Of a stretch of 64,000 nt of DNA, positions 34,358 to 42,823 are shown piece by piece. Position numbers and translations under genes: made by a program. The stretch comes from Galbibacter sp048266365. GTDB taxonomy: Bacteria; Bacteroidota; Bacteroidia; Flavobacteriales; Flavobacteriaceae. Below the pieces are notes generated by a model, which did not search any database, was not told the DNA's origin, and saw only the letters and a list, made by a program, of their open reading frames with translations. The stretch is from the NCBI RefSeq assembly GCF_048266365.1, contig NZ_JBLWZP010000013.1, positions 1 through 64,000 of the forward strand, given 5' to 3'. Position 1 is the first letter of the stretch. Each line of letters starts with the position of its first letter.

Positions 34358-35938
34358 ATGAAAATTTTAAAAAAACTAATTTTAAGCACTTTAGCGGTGT
34401 CCTTGTACTGTGCTGCAGGATGTAAGGAAAAAGCAAAGGAAAAGACTGCCGAGTCACAAATTCCAACTGTTGAAACTAATTCGGGTATGGTTTCAGGCAC
34501 ACTAGACCAGGGTGTCTACTCATTTAAAGGAATTCCTTATGCTCAAGCAGAACGATTTATGCCTCCACAAAATCCTGAATCATGGGATGGAGTACGGGAG
34601 TGTAACGAATTTGGTCCTGTTGCCAGACAGGTAGTAGAATGGATCGATGAGTCCAATATGGACGAAGAAAAACTCTTTAGTGTCAATGTATGGACACAAG
34701 GCATTTCAGAGGCTAAAAAGCGTCCAGTGATGTTCTGGTTACACGGAGGAGGTTTCTTTGTCGGTAGTAGTAACGACCCTATGACCTACGGAGAAGCCTT
34801 AGCAAAAAAAGGTGACGTGGTTGTCGTATCTGTGAATCATCGGTTGAATATACTAGGATTTCTTGATTTATCAGCTTGTGGAGAAAAATATGCACACTCC
34901 GCAAATGTTGGTATGCTTGATATTGTAAAAGCTCTAGAGTGGGTAAATAAAAACATCGCAGCCTTTGGAGGAGACCCTAATAATGTCACCATTTTAGGTG
35001 AGTCAGGTGGTGGAGGAAAAGTGGGTACACTTATGGGTATGCCTGCTGCAAAAGGATTATTCCACAAAAGTATTATTCAAAGTGGAACCCTTATTAATGT
35101 GATGGATCAAGAAAAATCTCAAAAGCTAGGTTTGGCAGTTTTGGATAAGTTAGGACTCTCGCCGCAGGATGCGGAGAAACTAGATACCATTGATTATGCG
35201 GCTTTGGTAAAAGCCGGACATGAAGCGGTTGCTGAGATCAATGGTGAGAGAAAGCCTGGATCTCCCCAAATGTTTGGTTTTGCACCATCTGTTGATGGTG
35301 TTGATTTGATCAAGCAGCCTTTCAGTCCCGGATTTCCGGATATGTCCAAGGATATTCCTTTGATGATCGGCAGTACGCTCAATGAGTTGATGCCCACGGT
35401 ATATGGAGAAAAGGACCTAACCATGGAACAAGCAAAAGAGCGTCTCGAGAAAGCCTATGGAGACAAGACGGATCATTTTATCGAATTATTTGCCCAAGCT
35501 TACCCAGATTATACCCCACAGGATCTTCTTTCTATCGATACAGTGTTTAGACCTTTTACCATTCGTACTGCGGATGCTAGAGCAGAGGAGTCAGAAGCAC
35601 CTTTATATGTTTACTTTTTGGCTTGGAAAAGCCAAGTGGAAAATGCATCTAAAGGCTCTTTCCACGGTTTAGATATTCCTCTAGCTTTTTACACTGTTGA
35701 TCTAAGACCGGGTTGGACTGGTGATACAAAGGAAGCTTGGGATTTGTCTGACAAAATGAGTGATGCCTGGTTGAATTTTGCTAAAACAGCTAATCCTAAC
35801 GTAGCGGGCAAATTACCCCAATGGGATACCTATACAGAAGAAAATGGTAACACCATGTATTTTGACAATCAAAGTAAGATTGTAAATAATCACGACAGGG
35901 CATTAATGAGTTTTATAAAACCTGAATTGGGTCTTTAA
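34358..35938 (+). CDS. Type-B carboxylesterase lipoprotein
   Basis: This 526-residue alpha/beta-hydrolase of the carboxylesterase/para-nitrobenzyl esterase family has an N-terminal lipoprotein signal (LYCAAGC, Cys22). Family blocks are YSFKGIPYAQAERFMPP, the oxyanion-hole WLHGGGFFVGS, and the nucleophile Ser216 in GESGGGGKVG. The catalytic His is probably in FHGLDIPLAFY. It is anchored in the envelope. The GH9 gene starts 47 bp after it and reads the same way, so together they could deacylate and cleave a glycan. Deacetylation of polysaccharide is inferred from this neighbour. Confidence 0.85.
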   Translation: MKILKKLILSTLAVSLYCAAGCKEKAKEKTAESQIPTVETNSGMVSGTLDQGVYSFKGIPYAQAERFMPPQNPESWDGVRECNEFGPVARQVVEWIDESNMDEEKLFSVNVWTQGISEAKKRPVMFWLHGGGFFVGSSNDPMTYGEALAKKGDVVVVSVNHRLNILGFLDLSACGEKYAHSANVGMLDIVKALEWVNKNIAAFGGDPNNVTILGESGGGGKVGTLMGMPAAKGLFHKSIIQSGTLINVMDQEKSQKLGLAVLDKLGLSPQDAEKLDTIDYAALVKAGHEAVAEINGERKPGSPQMFGFAPSVDGVDLIKQPFSPGFPDMSKDIPLMIGSTLNELMPTVYGEKDLTMEQAKERLEKAYGDKTDHFIELFAQAYPDYTPQDLLSIDTVFRPFTIRTADARAEESEAPLYVYFLAWKSQVENASKGSFHGLDIPLAFYTVDLRPGWTGDTKEAWDLSDKMSDAWLNFAKTANPNVAGKLPQWDTYTEENGNTMYFDNQSKIVNNHDRALMSFIKPELGL

Positions 35939-35985
35939 TAGAATCGTGAGAATTGTATTCTAATTAGTAATCGAAATTTATAATA

Positions 35986-38520
35986 ATGAAGAGATTAATT
36001 TTTGTGCCATTTGTACTGCTGTTCCTGGTAGTACCTTTTGGCAGTTTTGGACAAGAACTAAAAATAAATGACCTTGAGTATTTTGAAAAGCAAGGACTTA
36101 ATGTGCTGGTGTACAGTAATATTTTTAATGGAGGATTTAACGACGAAAAGAACGCTGGGATAGAAATGATCATGCACGGGGTTAGAACCACCCAAGGAGG
36201 TGCTGTCAGACTTTCCAGTACACCTGAACAGTGGGACTTGGTTCCGGAGGTTTTAGATCGAAAGGTTGATCGTAAATCACAAAGTATTGAAGCTGTTTTG
36301 AGATTCGAAGATTACAACTTTGACTCTCGAGTTGTAGTTACTGCAAAGGGAAAAGGCGTTGAGCTTTCCGTTTATTTAGATGAGCCTGTTCCTAAAGAGC
36401 TTGAAGGAAAGGCTGGATTTAACCTTGAGTTTCTTCCTTCTAAGTATTGGGGTAAAACGTATCTGATGGACGGACGTTTGAATCGTTTTTCTCGTTACGT
36501 AGCCGGTTCCAATACAACCCTGCCTAATAGTGAGAAATTAAAGCAATTTAAAGGGTATTCTACTACTGATGATAGAGGGACAGGCAGATTTATCACGCCA
36601 CTACCTCTAGAGGCTGGTCACGAGCTACTTTTGGCACCGGATGATGCAGAGCATACTGTGAAAATTACTTCTTCAGATGCGGATTTATTGGTATTTGACG
36701 GTCGTGCACTGGCACAAAACGGTTGGTATGTGGTACGCAGTATACTCCCTACCGGAAGAACGGGTAAGGTGTTGACTTGGACCATTGAACCCAATGCTAT
36801 TGAAGGTTGGGTAAGAGAACCCAATGTTGGTTTTTCTCAGGTAGGGTATCTTCCAACACAACCTAAAGTTTCTGTGATTGAACTCGACAAAAATGATGAG
36901 GTAGAAGCCATGGCTTCAATCGTTAAGATAAACACCGATGGTAGCACCTCTAAGGTATTTACCGGAGATGTAAAACTTTGGGGAGATTATTATAAATATA
37001 ATTATGCAAAATTCGACTTTTCTTCTGTGAAAACTCCAGGGATCTATTATATCCAATATGGGAATGTAAAAACCAACAACTTTATCATTGACACCAGCGT
37101 TTATGATGAGATTACAAACGCTACTAGTGATAATTGGGTTCCTATTCATATGAATCATATGTTTGTTAGAGAGGGATACAGAGTATGGCACGGAGAGCCT
37201 TTTAAGGAAGGGTACCGCCAAGCTCCGCCAAACACGGATCACTTTGATATGCACTGGCAAGGACCAACCACTGATACAGATTTTAAAGGTGGAGAACTGG
37301 TTCCTGGATTAAATGTCGGAGGATATTTTGATGCTGGGGATTTTGATATTGAAACCGGTGCTAACATTAGTGTAGTACAAAATTTTGTAAGGATATGGGA
37401 AAGCTTTAAGCCACAAAGAGATCAAACTTTTGTTGACCAAAAGCAACGTTATGTAGAGCTTCGTCGTCAAGACGGGATTCCTGATATGCTGCAGTTTATC
37501 GAACATGGTGCTGAACAACTGGTAGCTCAGGCGGAAATTCTCGGTCATATGGCTCAGACGCTTTCTAATTCAGTGCTTTATAATTACCATCACCTTGGAG
37601 ATGCCGCCTCTATTACCGACGGCCTTCCTTACAATTCAGAACTCGGCCCTTATGAAGTAGCCGCTGATGGACAATCCAGTGGAGTTAAAGACGATATGTG
37701 GGTCTTTACCTCACGTGATCCTTCTCGCGATATGTGGGCTGCAACTATGTTTGCCTCAGTAAGTCGTGCTTTGAAAGGCTATAATGATGATCTTTCAGAA
37801 AGAGCATTAGTTCAATCCAAACGCCTTTTAAAAGAAGCTACGGAATTGCTGGCAAAGCAGCCTGATTCTCGTCGTTTCGGATGGAGAGGTGGAGCTGCAG
37901 ATGTTTCTTCTAATTTACAATTGTACATCTCCACTGGAGAGCAGCAATACGCAGATAAGTACTTGGAGCTTCTATGGCCGGCACTCGATAAAAATGTCAG
38001 CTTTGTTATTTTTTCAGCATTACAAGGAATACCTCATATGGATGAAGCCTTTAAAGAAAAACTTCGTCCCTATGTGCTGAAATACAAAGACTATGTTATG
38101 GATCTAGAAAAGGATAATCCTTATGGAGTGCCAATTGGACTTGGTAACTGGGCAGGTAATGGAATGATCATGAACTTTGGAACAACTGTTATCTGGGCTA
38201 ATAAATACTTCCCGGAGATAGTTGGTTCGGATCATGCCTATAAGGCAGCTGGTTGGTTGTTTGGAAATCATCCTTATCATAATTATTCCTTTGCAGCAGC
38301 AATTGGCGCTGCGCGTCCTAAAGCGGTTTTTTACGGAAATAATCGCGCAGATTTTTCATTTATTCCCGGAAATGTGGCTCCTGGAGTATTGTTCAGAAAA
38401 CCTGATCATTTTGAAAACTATGATGATTGGCCATTTTTATGGGGGGAAAACGAAGGCACTATTGCTGGCAACACCAGTTATTTATTTTTCGGATCTGCCT
38501 TAAAAAGCCTTTCAAATTAA
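35986..38520 (+). CDS. Glycoside hydrolase family 9 protein with N-terminal Ig-like domain
   Basis: This 844-residue secreted protein has signal peptide MKRLIFVPFVLLFLVVPFGSFGQ. An N-terminal beta region (about residues 25-275) is followed by the cellulase Ig-like domain (EPNVGFSQVGYLPTQPKVSVI, about 280-370) and an (alpha/alpha)6 GH9 catalytic domain from about 380. The nucleophile-activating aspartates are Asp449 and Asp452 in GGYFDAGDFD, and the acid Glu823 lies in WGENEGTI near the end. GH9 contains endoglucanases and exo-beta-glucosaminidases. The large N-terminal part is beyond the usual Ig domain and suggests an enzyme acting on a decorated glucan. It pairs with the esterase upstream. 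Confidence 0.88.
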   Translation: MKRLIFVPFVLLFLVVPFGSFGQELKINDLEYFEKQGLNVLVYSNIFNGGFNDEKNAGIEMIMHGVRTTQGGAVRLSSTPEQWDLVPEVLDRKVDRKSQSIEAVLRFEDYNFDSRVVVTAKGKGVELSVYLDEPVPKELEGKAGFNLEFLPSKYWGKTYLMDGRLNRFSRYVAGSNTTLPNSEKLKQFKGYSTTDDRGTGRFITPLPLEAGHELLLAPDDAEHTVKITSSDADLLVFDGRALAQNGWYVVRSILPTGRTGKVLTWTIEPNAIEGWVREPNVGFSQVGYLPTQPKVSVIELDKNDEVEAMASIVKINTDGSTSKVFTGDVKLWGDYYKYNYAKFDFSSVKTPGIYYIQYGNVKTNNFIIDTSVYDEITNATSDNWVPIHMNHMFVREGYRVWHGEPFKEGYRQAPPNTDHFDMHWQGPTTDTDFKGGELVPGLNVGGYFDAGDFDIETGANISVVQNFVRIWESFKPQRDQTFVDQKQRYVELRRQDGIPDMLQFIEHGAEQLVAQAEILGHMAQTLSNSVLYNYHHLGDAASITDGLPYNSELGPYEVAADGQSSGVKDDMWVFTSRDPSRDMWAATMFASVSRALKGYNDDLSERALVQSKRLLKEATELLAKQPDSRRFGWRGGAADVSSNLQLYISTGEQQYADKYLELLWPALDKNVSFVIFSALQGIPHMDEAFKEKLRPYVLKYKDYVMDLEKDNPYGVPIGLGNWAGNGMIMNFGTTVIWANKYFPEIVGSDHAYKAAGWLFGNHPYHNYSFAAAIGAARPKAVFYGNNRADFSFIPGNVAPGVLFRKPDHFENYDDWPFLWGENEGTIAGNTSYLFFGSALKSLSN

Positions 38521-38541
38521 CATATTCAATTATGGACATAG

Positions 38542-38580
38542 ACTACCCTTTTCACTAATCGAGGAAGGGTAGTTTTCTGT
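38542..38580 (+). terminator. Terminator of the esterase-GH9 operon
   Basis: ACTACCCTT (38542-38550) pairs with AAGGGTAGT (38565-38573) and is followed by TTTTCTGTTT. It lies 21 bp past the GH9 stop. Confidence 0.8.
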
Positions 38581-38810
38581 TTCTATACCTAAAAGTTTCA
38601 CTTTTTGTTGAACGTATTGAAAGCGTTTAGCTATACCAATTTTGATCAAAAAACTTATCTATTGTAGTTGTACCAACTTCTCTAACTGAATATAATTTTT
38701 GTATATTCAAAGATAAAGCTAAGGGACTTTTAGAGGATACTCTTGACTTGTTAAGGACTTTTAAATTGAACGACTAAGTAGTAATTGATATAAAAACTGT
38801 AAAAAAACAT

Positions 38811-39827
38811 ATGGAAATAGGAATTGATAGTTTTGCCTCTGCAATGTACGGAAGGGAGCTCAGTAGCGCTGATGCTATGGAGGAGTTACTGGATCGTATC
38901 GTTGCAGCAGACAAAGTAGGACTTGATGTATACGGCATTGGGGAGCATCACAAAAAAGAATTTCTGGATTCTGCTCCAGCTGTTATTCTCGCAGCTGCCG
39001 CAGCAAGGACTAATCGTATTGGTCTAAGTAGTGCAGTTAAGGTTTTAAGTACCGATGACCCTGTACGTGTTTATCAGCGCTTTGCAACGCTTGATTTGAT
39101 TTCTAAAGGCCGAGCAGAGTTAGTCGTAGGGCGAGGTTCTGCTACAGAGGCTTTTCCTCTTTTCGGATTTGACCTTAATGACTATGATGCACTTTTTGCA
39201 GAAAAATTGGGCTTGTTACTTCAAATAAGGGATCAGGAATACGTGACTTGGAATGGTAGGTATAGGCCGGCATTGGAGAACCAGCCTGTATATCCAAGAG
39301 CTTTCCAAGAAAAACTTCCCATTTGGTTAGGGGTCGGTGGAACCCCAGGATCTTTTGTTCGTGCAGGCTCCTTGGGACTACCGCTAATGGTCGCCATTAT
39401 AGGTGGACAAACAGAACGTTTTCGCCCCCTAGTTGACCTGTATCGTGAGGCTGGGATTAAGGCAGGGTATTCATTGGATCAATTAAAGGTGGGATTGCAT
39501 TCGCCTGGGTATATTGCGAAGAGTAATGAGAAAGCCATTAAAGACTACTATCCTGGATATGCAGAATTATGGACAAAATTAGGAAAAGAACGCGGTTGGC
39601 CCCCAGTAACCCGTGCGAAATTCGATGCCCTTATTGCACCAAAGGGAGTGTTAGTGGTGGGTGATGCTGAACATGCAGCTGAAAAATTAATACGACATAG
39701 TGAAGCACTTGGAGGGGTTGATCGCTTTACCTTTCAAATGGATAATGCGGGATTGACCCATCAGCAATTACTGGACTCTATTAATCTTATAGGAACCGAG
39801 CTTATTCCTCTTCTAAAACATGTTTAA
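38811..39827 (+). CDS. LLM-class flavin-dependent oxidoreductase
   Basis: This 338-residue TIM-barrel flavoenzyme of the bacterial luciferase-like monooxygenase superfamily begins MEIGIDSFASAMYGREL. Conserved elements include GIGEHHKKEFLDSAPAVILAAAAA, RAELVVGRGSATEAFPLFG and the C-terminal FTFQMDNAGLTHQQLLDS. Such enzymes oxidise a substrate with FMNH2 and O2; the substrate cannot be told. It overlaps the convergent MarR gene by 4 bp. Confidence 0.85.
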   Translation: MEIGIDSFASAMYGRELSSADAMEELLDRIVAADKVGLDVYGIGEHHKKEFLDSAPAVILAAAAARTNRIGLSSAVKVLSTDDPVRVYQRFATLDLISKGRAELVVGRGSATEAFPLFGFDLNDYDALFAEKLGLLLQIRDQEYVTWNGRYRPALENQPVYPRAFQEKLPIWLGVGGTPGSFVRAGSLGLPLMVAIIGGQTERFRPLVDLYREAGIKAGYSLDQLKVGLHSPGYIAKSNEKAIKDYYPGYAELWTKLGKERGWPPVTRAKFDALIAPKGVLVVGDAEHAAEKLIRHSEALGGVDRFTFQMDNAGLTHQQLLDSINLIGTELIPLLKHV

Positions 39828-40276
39828 CTAGCGCTTGTAGATGGTTTATCGTGATAGAGGAGCGTCATGAGTCTATTAAATAAATGAGCAAGTTCCAGTT
39901 TCTCTGATACTGAAAGCGAGGCTATAACTGATCGGACCGATGCTGTAGAGAGTTGATCCAGTTTCAGTTGCTCTTTTATGCCTTTACTGGTCAACGTGAT
40001 TTCATAACTGCGCTTGTCAACGGGAGACTGCTTCTTTGTCAACAAGGAATTTGAGATTAATTTTTTGATGATGCGGCTTAAGTAGCCTTCATCTAGTTTT
40101 AATATCTTATTGATATCCGTAGCTGTGGTTACTTTTTGCTGGTTTACGATAAATAGAATTTGTGATTCGGTTAGGGAATAATCAGTGTTGAGCATGGTTT
40201 TTTCCAGTAATCCTATGCTGCGCACGTAGTTTCGATTGAAGTCTCGAATCGTATGTATAATTTCCATTTCATCCAT
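39824..40276 (-). CDS. MarR-family transcriptional regulator
   Basis: This 150-residue protein has the winged-helix core LTESQILFIVNQQKVTTATDI followed by LDEGYLSRIIKKLISNSLLTKKQSPVDKRSYEITLTSKG in two pieces. These correspond to the recognition helix and wing (about residues 45-105). It faces away from the GNAT gene at 40345, and two 18-bp direct repeats lie between them. By family habit it represses itself and the divergent gene. It is convergent with the flavin oxidoreductase, which may also be a target through a shared signal. Confidence 0.88.
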   Translation of the reverse strand: MDEMEIIHTIRDFNRNYVRSIGLLEKTMLNTDYSLTESQILFIVNQQKVTTATDINKILKLDEGYLSRIIKKLISNSLLTKKQSPVDKRSYEITLTSKGIKEQLKLDQLSTASVRSVIASLSVSEKLELAHLFNRLMTLLYHDKPSTSAS

Positions 40277-40286
40277 TGTGATTTTT

Positions 40287-40333
40287 ATTTGCCTTTGTCA
40301 AGTATTTTTAATTATATTTGCTTTTGTCAAGTA
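40287..40333. promoter_or_regulatory. 18-bp direct repeats between MarR and GNAT genes
   Basis: ATTTGCCTTTGTCAAGTA (40287-40304) and ATTTGCTTTTGTCAAGTA (40316-40333) differ at one base and are 29 bp apart. On the plus strand TATATTTG (40313-40320) gives a -7 box inside the second repeat. On the minus strand each repeat reads ACTTGACAAA. They probably bind MarR and cover the promoters of both divergent genes. Confidence 0.65.
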
Positions 40334-40344
40334 ATATACAAAAA

Positions 40345-40779
40345 ATGATTACAATTAAAACAATTACAACTAATGATTCGCATTACCCTGCGATGAGGGA
40401 ATTGCGAAATAGAATTTTATTGCGCCCTATTGGCCTGAAAGATGGTGCTTGGGAGATGCAGGATGAAGAATCTTGGCATTTTGTGGCGCTTGAAAATGAT
40501 CGTGTAATCGGTTGTGCTGTTTTAGTTCCTTTACAAGACAAACCAAAACGTGCCCAATTGATGCAAATGGCGGTGGATACAAACCTTCAAGGCAAGGGAG
40601 TAGGGAAGTTGATCGTCACAGAAATGGTTTCATTTGCAAGCAAAAATAAATTTGAAGAAATCAGTTGTCACTCCAGAGATAGTGCTGTTGACTTTTACGT
40701 CAAACTTGGTTTTGAGGTATATGGGGAAGCCTTTGAAGAAGTGGGGATTCCACACAGACATATGAGAATAGTTTTGTAA
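40345..40779 (+). CDS. GNAT family N-acetyltransferase
   Basis: This 144-residue acetyltransferase starts at MITIKTITTNDSHYPAM. A TTG 27 nt upstream lies inside the operator repeat and is not credible. The acetyl-CoA-binding motif is VDTNLQGKGVGKLIVTEM (about residues 76-93), followed by the C-terminal YVKLGFEVYGEAFEEVGIPH. The overall layout resembles ElaA/YitI-like GNATs. The acceptor is unknown. It is divergent from MarR and 23 bp upstream of a second GNAT gene. Confidence 0.85.
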   Translation: MITIKTITTNDSHYPAMRELRNRILLRPIGLKDGAWEMQDEESWHFVALENDRVIGCAVLVPLQDKPKRAQLMQMAVDTNLQGKGVGKLIVTEMVSFASKNKFEEISCHSRDSAVDFYVKLGFEVYGEAFEEVGIPHRHMRIVL

Positions 40780-40802
40780 AACGGATTCAAAATAATATAA
40801 AT

Positions 40803-41312
40803 ATGACCATAACGAATTGTACAATGGGGGATATAGATGAGATATTCCGTCTATATAAAATAGCTTCAGATTTTCAGAAGGCTAAAAAAAAGGTCACTGT
40901 TTGGCCGGATTTTGATCGAGAGCTTGTAGGGTGTGAAATTCGTGAAAATCGACAGTGGAAAATAACTATAGATGGTGAAGTAGCTTGTGTATGGGCCGTT
41001 ACATTTTCTGATGACCAAATCTGGGAAAATAGTCAAAATGATGCTGCGGTTTACATCCATAGGATTGCGACGAACCCTAATTTTAGAGGGAATAACTTTG
41101 TTGCCAAAATTGTAGATTGGGCCAAGGTTTATGCCAAACAAGACGGAAAAGATTTTGTCCGACTTGATACCACTGGTAACAATACAGGACTTATCGAGCA
41201 TTATAAACGCTCAGGTTTTGACTTTTTAGGAATAGTGGATCTTTCAGACGCTAATGGATTGCCAGGTCACTATAGTAACGCACCTGTGTGTTTGTTTGAA
41301 ATAAAGCTATAA
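40803..41312 (+). CDS. GNAT family N-acetyltransferase
   Basis: This 169-residue protein has the GNAT signature IHRIATNPNFRGNNFVAKIV (about residues 82-101), followed by VRLDTTGNNTGLIEHYKRSGF. The acetyl-CoA loop R/Q-x-x-G-x-G/A is represented by NFRGNN and is a little degenerate. The substrate is unknown. It lies 23 bp downstream of the first GNAT gene and probably shares its MarR-controlled transcript. Confidence 0.82.
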   Translation: MTITNCTMGDIDEIFRLYKIASDFQKAKKKVTVWPDFDRELVGCEIRENRQWKITIDGEVACVWAVTFSDDQIWENSQNDAAVYIHRIATNPNFRGNNFVAKIVDWAKVYAKQDGKDFVRLDTTGNNTGLIEHYKRSGFDFLGIVDLSDANGLPGHYSNAPVCLFEIKL

Positions 41313-41511
41313 GGCTCTATATACGTAATTCACAAATAATTAGACCCTTTTTACAGTGCTTTCTCCTTGTATATCCGTAATTTTGAGCTTGTTAAGACCT
41401 TCTATAATCATGAGATTGGTATGATAGTTGGTGCTTGTGTTTAAGGATGTTTTTGGCTTGGTTTTTTGAAGTGATCTGCGTCCTTTGTCTTAAAACTCTT
41501 AAACAAAAACA

Positions 41512-42156
41512 ATGAGAAATCAATTACTTTTATTCGGTGCATTACTACTTTACAGTGTATCTAGCCTTGCGGCACATCCCTTTTCAAAGGATATCGTCTA
41601 TCCCTTTAATGAGCTTGTGAAAGAAAGAGATACTGCAACATTTGCTTCAGGATGTTTCTGGTGTGTGGAGGCTAAATTTTCACAACTCGAAGGTGTTTTG
41701 AAGGTGACTTCGGGCTTTACTGGTGGACATCTGAAAAATCCAACTTACAAACAGGTCGTGTCTGGGACTACCGGGCATGCGGAGGCTTGTAATATTGTTT
41801 ATGATCCCGGTGTGATCTCCTATGACGAATTACTAGAGGCTTTCTTCTTATCCCATGATCCAACACAGCTCAATGGTCAGGGTAATGATATAGGGACCCA
41901 GTACCGCTCAGCAATTTTTTATCACAATGCTTCTCAAAAGGAAAAAGCTGAATATTACATCAATAGACTAACCCAACAATTGATCTACAACAAACCGATT
42001 GTAACTCAGATAAAGCCGTTTACAAAATTTTACATCGCTGAAGATTACCACCAGGAGTATTATAAAAATAATCCAAACCAGAGTTATTGCCGTTATGTGA
42101 TCCAGCCGGAGCTGGAACGATTCAAAGAAATTTTCAAAGACAAACTTAAAAAATAA
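41512..42156 (+). CDS. msrA: Peptide methionine (S)-S-oxide reductase MsrA, exported form
   Basis: This 214-residue protein begins with a signal peptide (MRNQLLLFGALLLYSVSSLA). It carries the catalytic GCFWC motif (Cys48 and Cys51) and the substrate residues in TSGFTGGHLKNPTYKQVVSGTTGHAE. It reduces the S-epimer of methionine sulfoxide. Because it is exported, it would protect envelope proteins. It lies 4 bp upstream of msrB, so translation is likely coupled. Confidence 0.93.
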   Translation: MRNQLLLFGALLLYSVSSLAAHPFSKDIVYPFNELVKERDTATFASGCFWCVEAKFSQLEGVLKVTSGFTGGHLKNPTYKQVVSGTTGHAEACNIVYDPGVISYDELLEAFFLSHDPTQLNGQGNDIGTQYRSAIFYHNASQKEKAEYYINRLTQQLIYNKPIVTQIKPFTKFYIAEDYHQEYYKNNPNQSYCRYVIQPELERFKEIFKDKLKK

Positions 42157-42160
42157 GGCC

Positions 42161-42691
42161 ATGATGGTTAGAGCAATAATTTTAGGTGTTTTACTGGCAA
42201 TGATCAGTGGGGGGAGCTATGAGCAGAACCTACGTTCAGATAGGGGACACGAAAACAATCCTTACTATTCAACCACGGACACCACAAAGTTGCGGGTCTC
42301 TGATGCGCAATGGAAAAAAATATTACCGGAAGACCTTTATGCTGTGGCAAGAGAGCAGAATACTGAGCGTCCATTTACCGGAAAGTATTGGAATAGTGAT
42401 ACAAGAGGACGTTACTACTGTGCGGCTTGTGGAAATGCACTTTTTAAATCGGATGCTAAATTTGCCAGCAGTTGTGGTTGGCCGAGTTTCTACGAAGCTC
42501 TTAGAAAAAATAGTGTTACTTATAAAGAGGACAACTCCCTTGGAATGCATCGTATTGAGGTGCTTTGCGGACGCTGTGATGCGCATCTTGGCCACATCTT
42601 CAACGATGGACCACCACCAACCTATAAACGATTTTGTATGAATTCTATCAGTCTTGACTTTGAACCTGAAAATGCATTTACTGCGAAGTAA
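42161..42691 (+). CDS. msrB: Peptide methionine (R)-S-oxide reductase MsrB, exported form
   Basis: This 176-residue protein has a hydrophobic N-terminus (MMVRAIILGVLLAMISGG), which I take as a signal peptide or anchor. Zinc-binding pairs CAACG and CGRC are present, with SSCGWPSFYEAL in between and the catalytic Cys in RFCMNSISLDF. It reduces the R-epimer of methionine sulfoxide. With the upstream MsrA it forms a complete envelope repair pair. Confidence 0.92.
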   Translation: MMVRAIILGVLLAMISGGSYEQNLRSDRGHENNPYYSTTDTTKLRVSDAQWKKILPEDLYAVAREQNTERPFTGKYWNSDTRGRYYCAACGNALFKSDAKFASSCGWPSFYEALRKNSVTYKEDNSLGMHRIEVLCGRCDAHLGHIFNDGPPPTYKRFCMNSISLDFEPENAFTAK

Positions 42692-42776
42692 GGTGGGTTA
42701 GACGGTAGTTTTCGAATCCATAGTTTTTGTTTTTTGTAGGGGTCATTTTGTTCATAAATTTAACAGCGAAGAATAG

Positions 42777-42819
42777 TTGATGTTGGAAATATTCCATAAT
42801 TTTGTTGGAAATATTCCAA
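42777..42819 (+). promoter_or_regulatory. Promoter and twin operator of the mutagenic polymerase cassette
   Basis: A TTG at 42777-42779 and TAATTTTG at 42797-42804 form a Bacteroidota promoter with 17-bp spacing. The -7 box is bracketed by two palindromes: TTGGAAATATTCCAT (42783-42797) and TTGGAAATATTCCAA (42805-42819), TTGGAA and TTCCAA separated by ATA. They repeat at 22 bp, two helical turns. The second ends 4 bp before the dinB start codon. A repressor bound here would block both promoter and start region. Confidence 0.75.
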
Positions 42820-42823
42820 TTTT

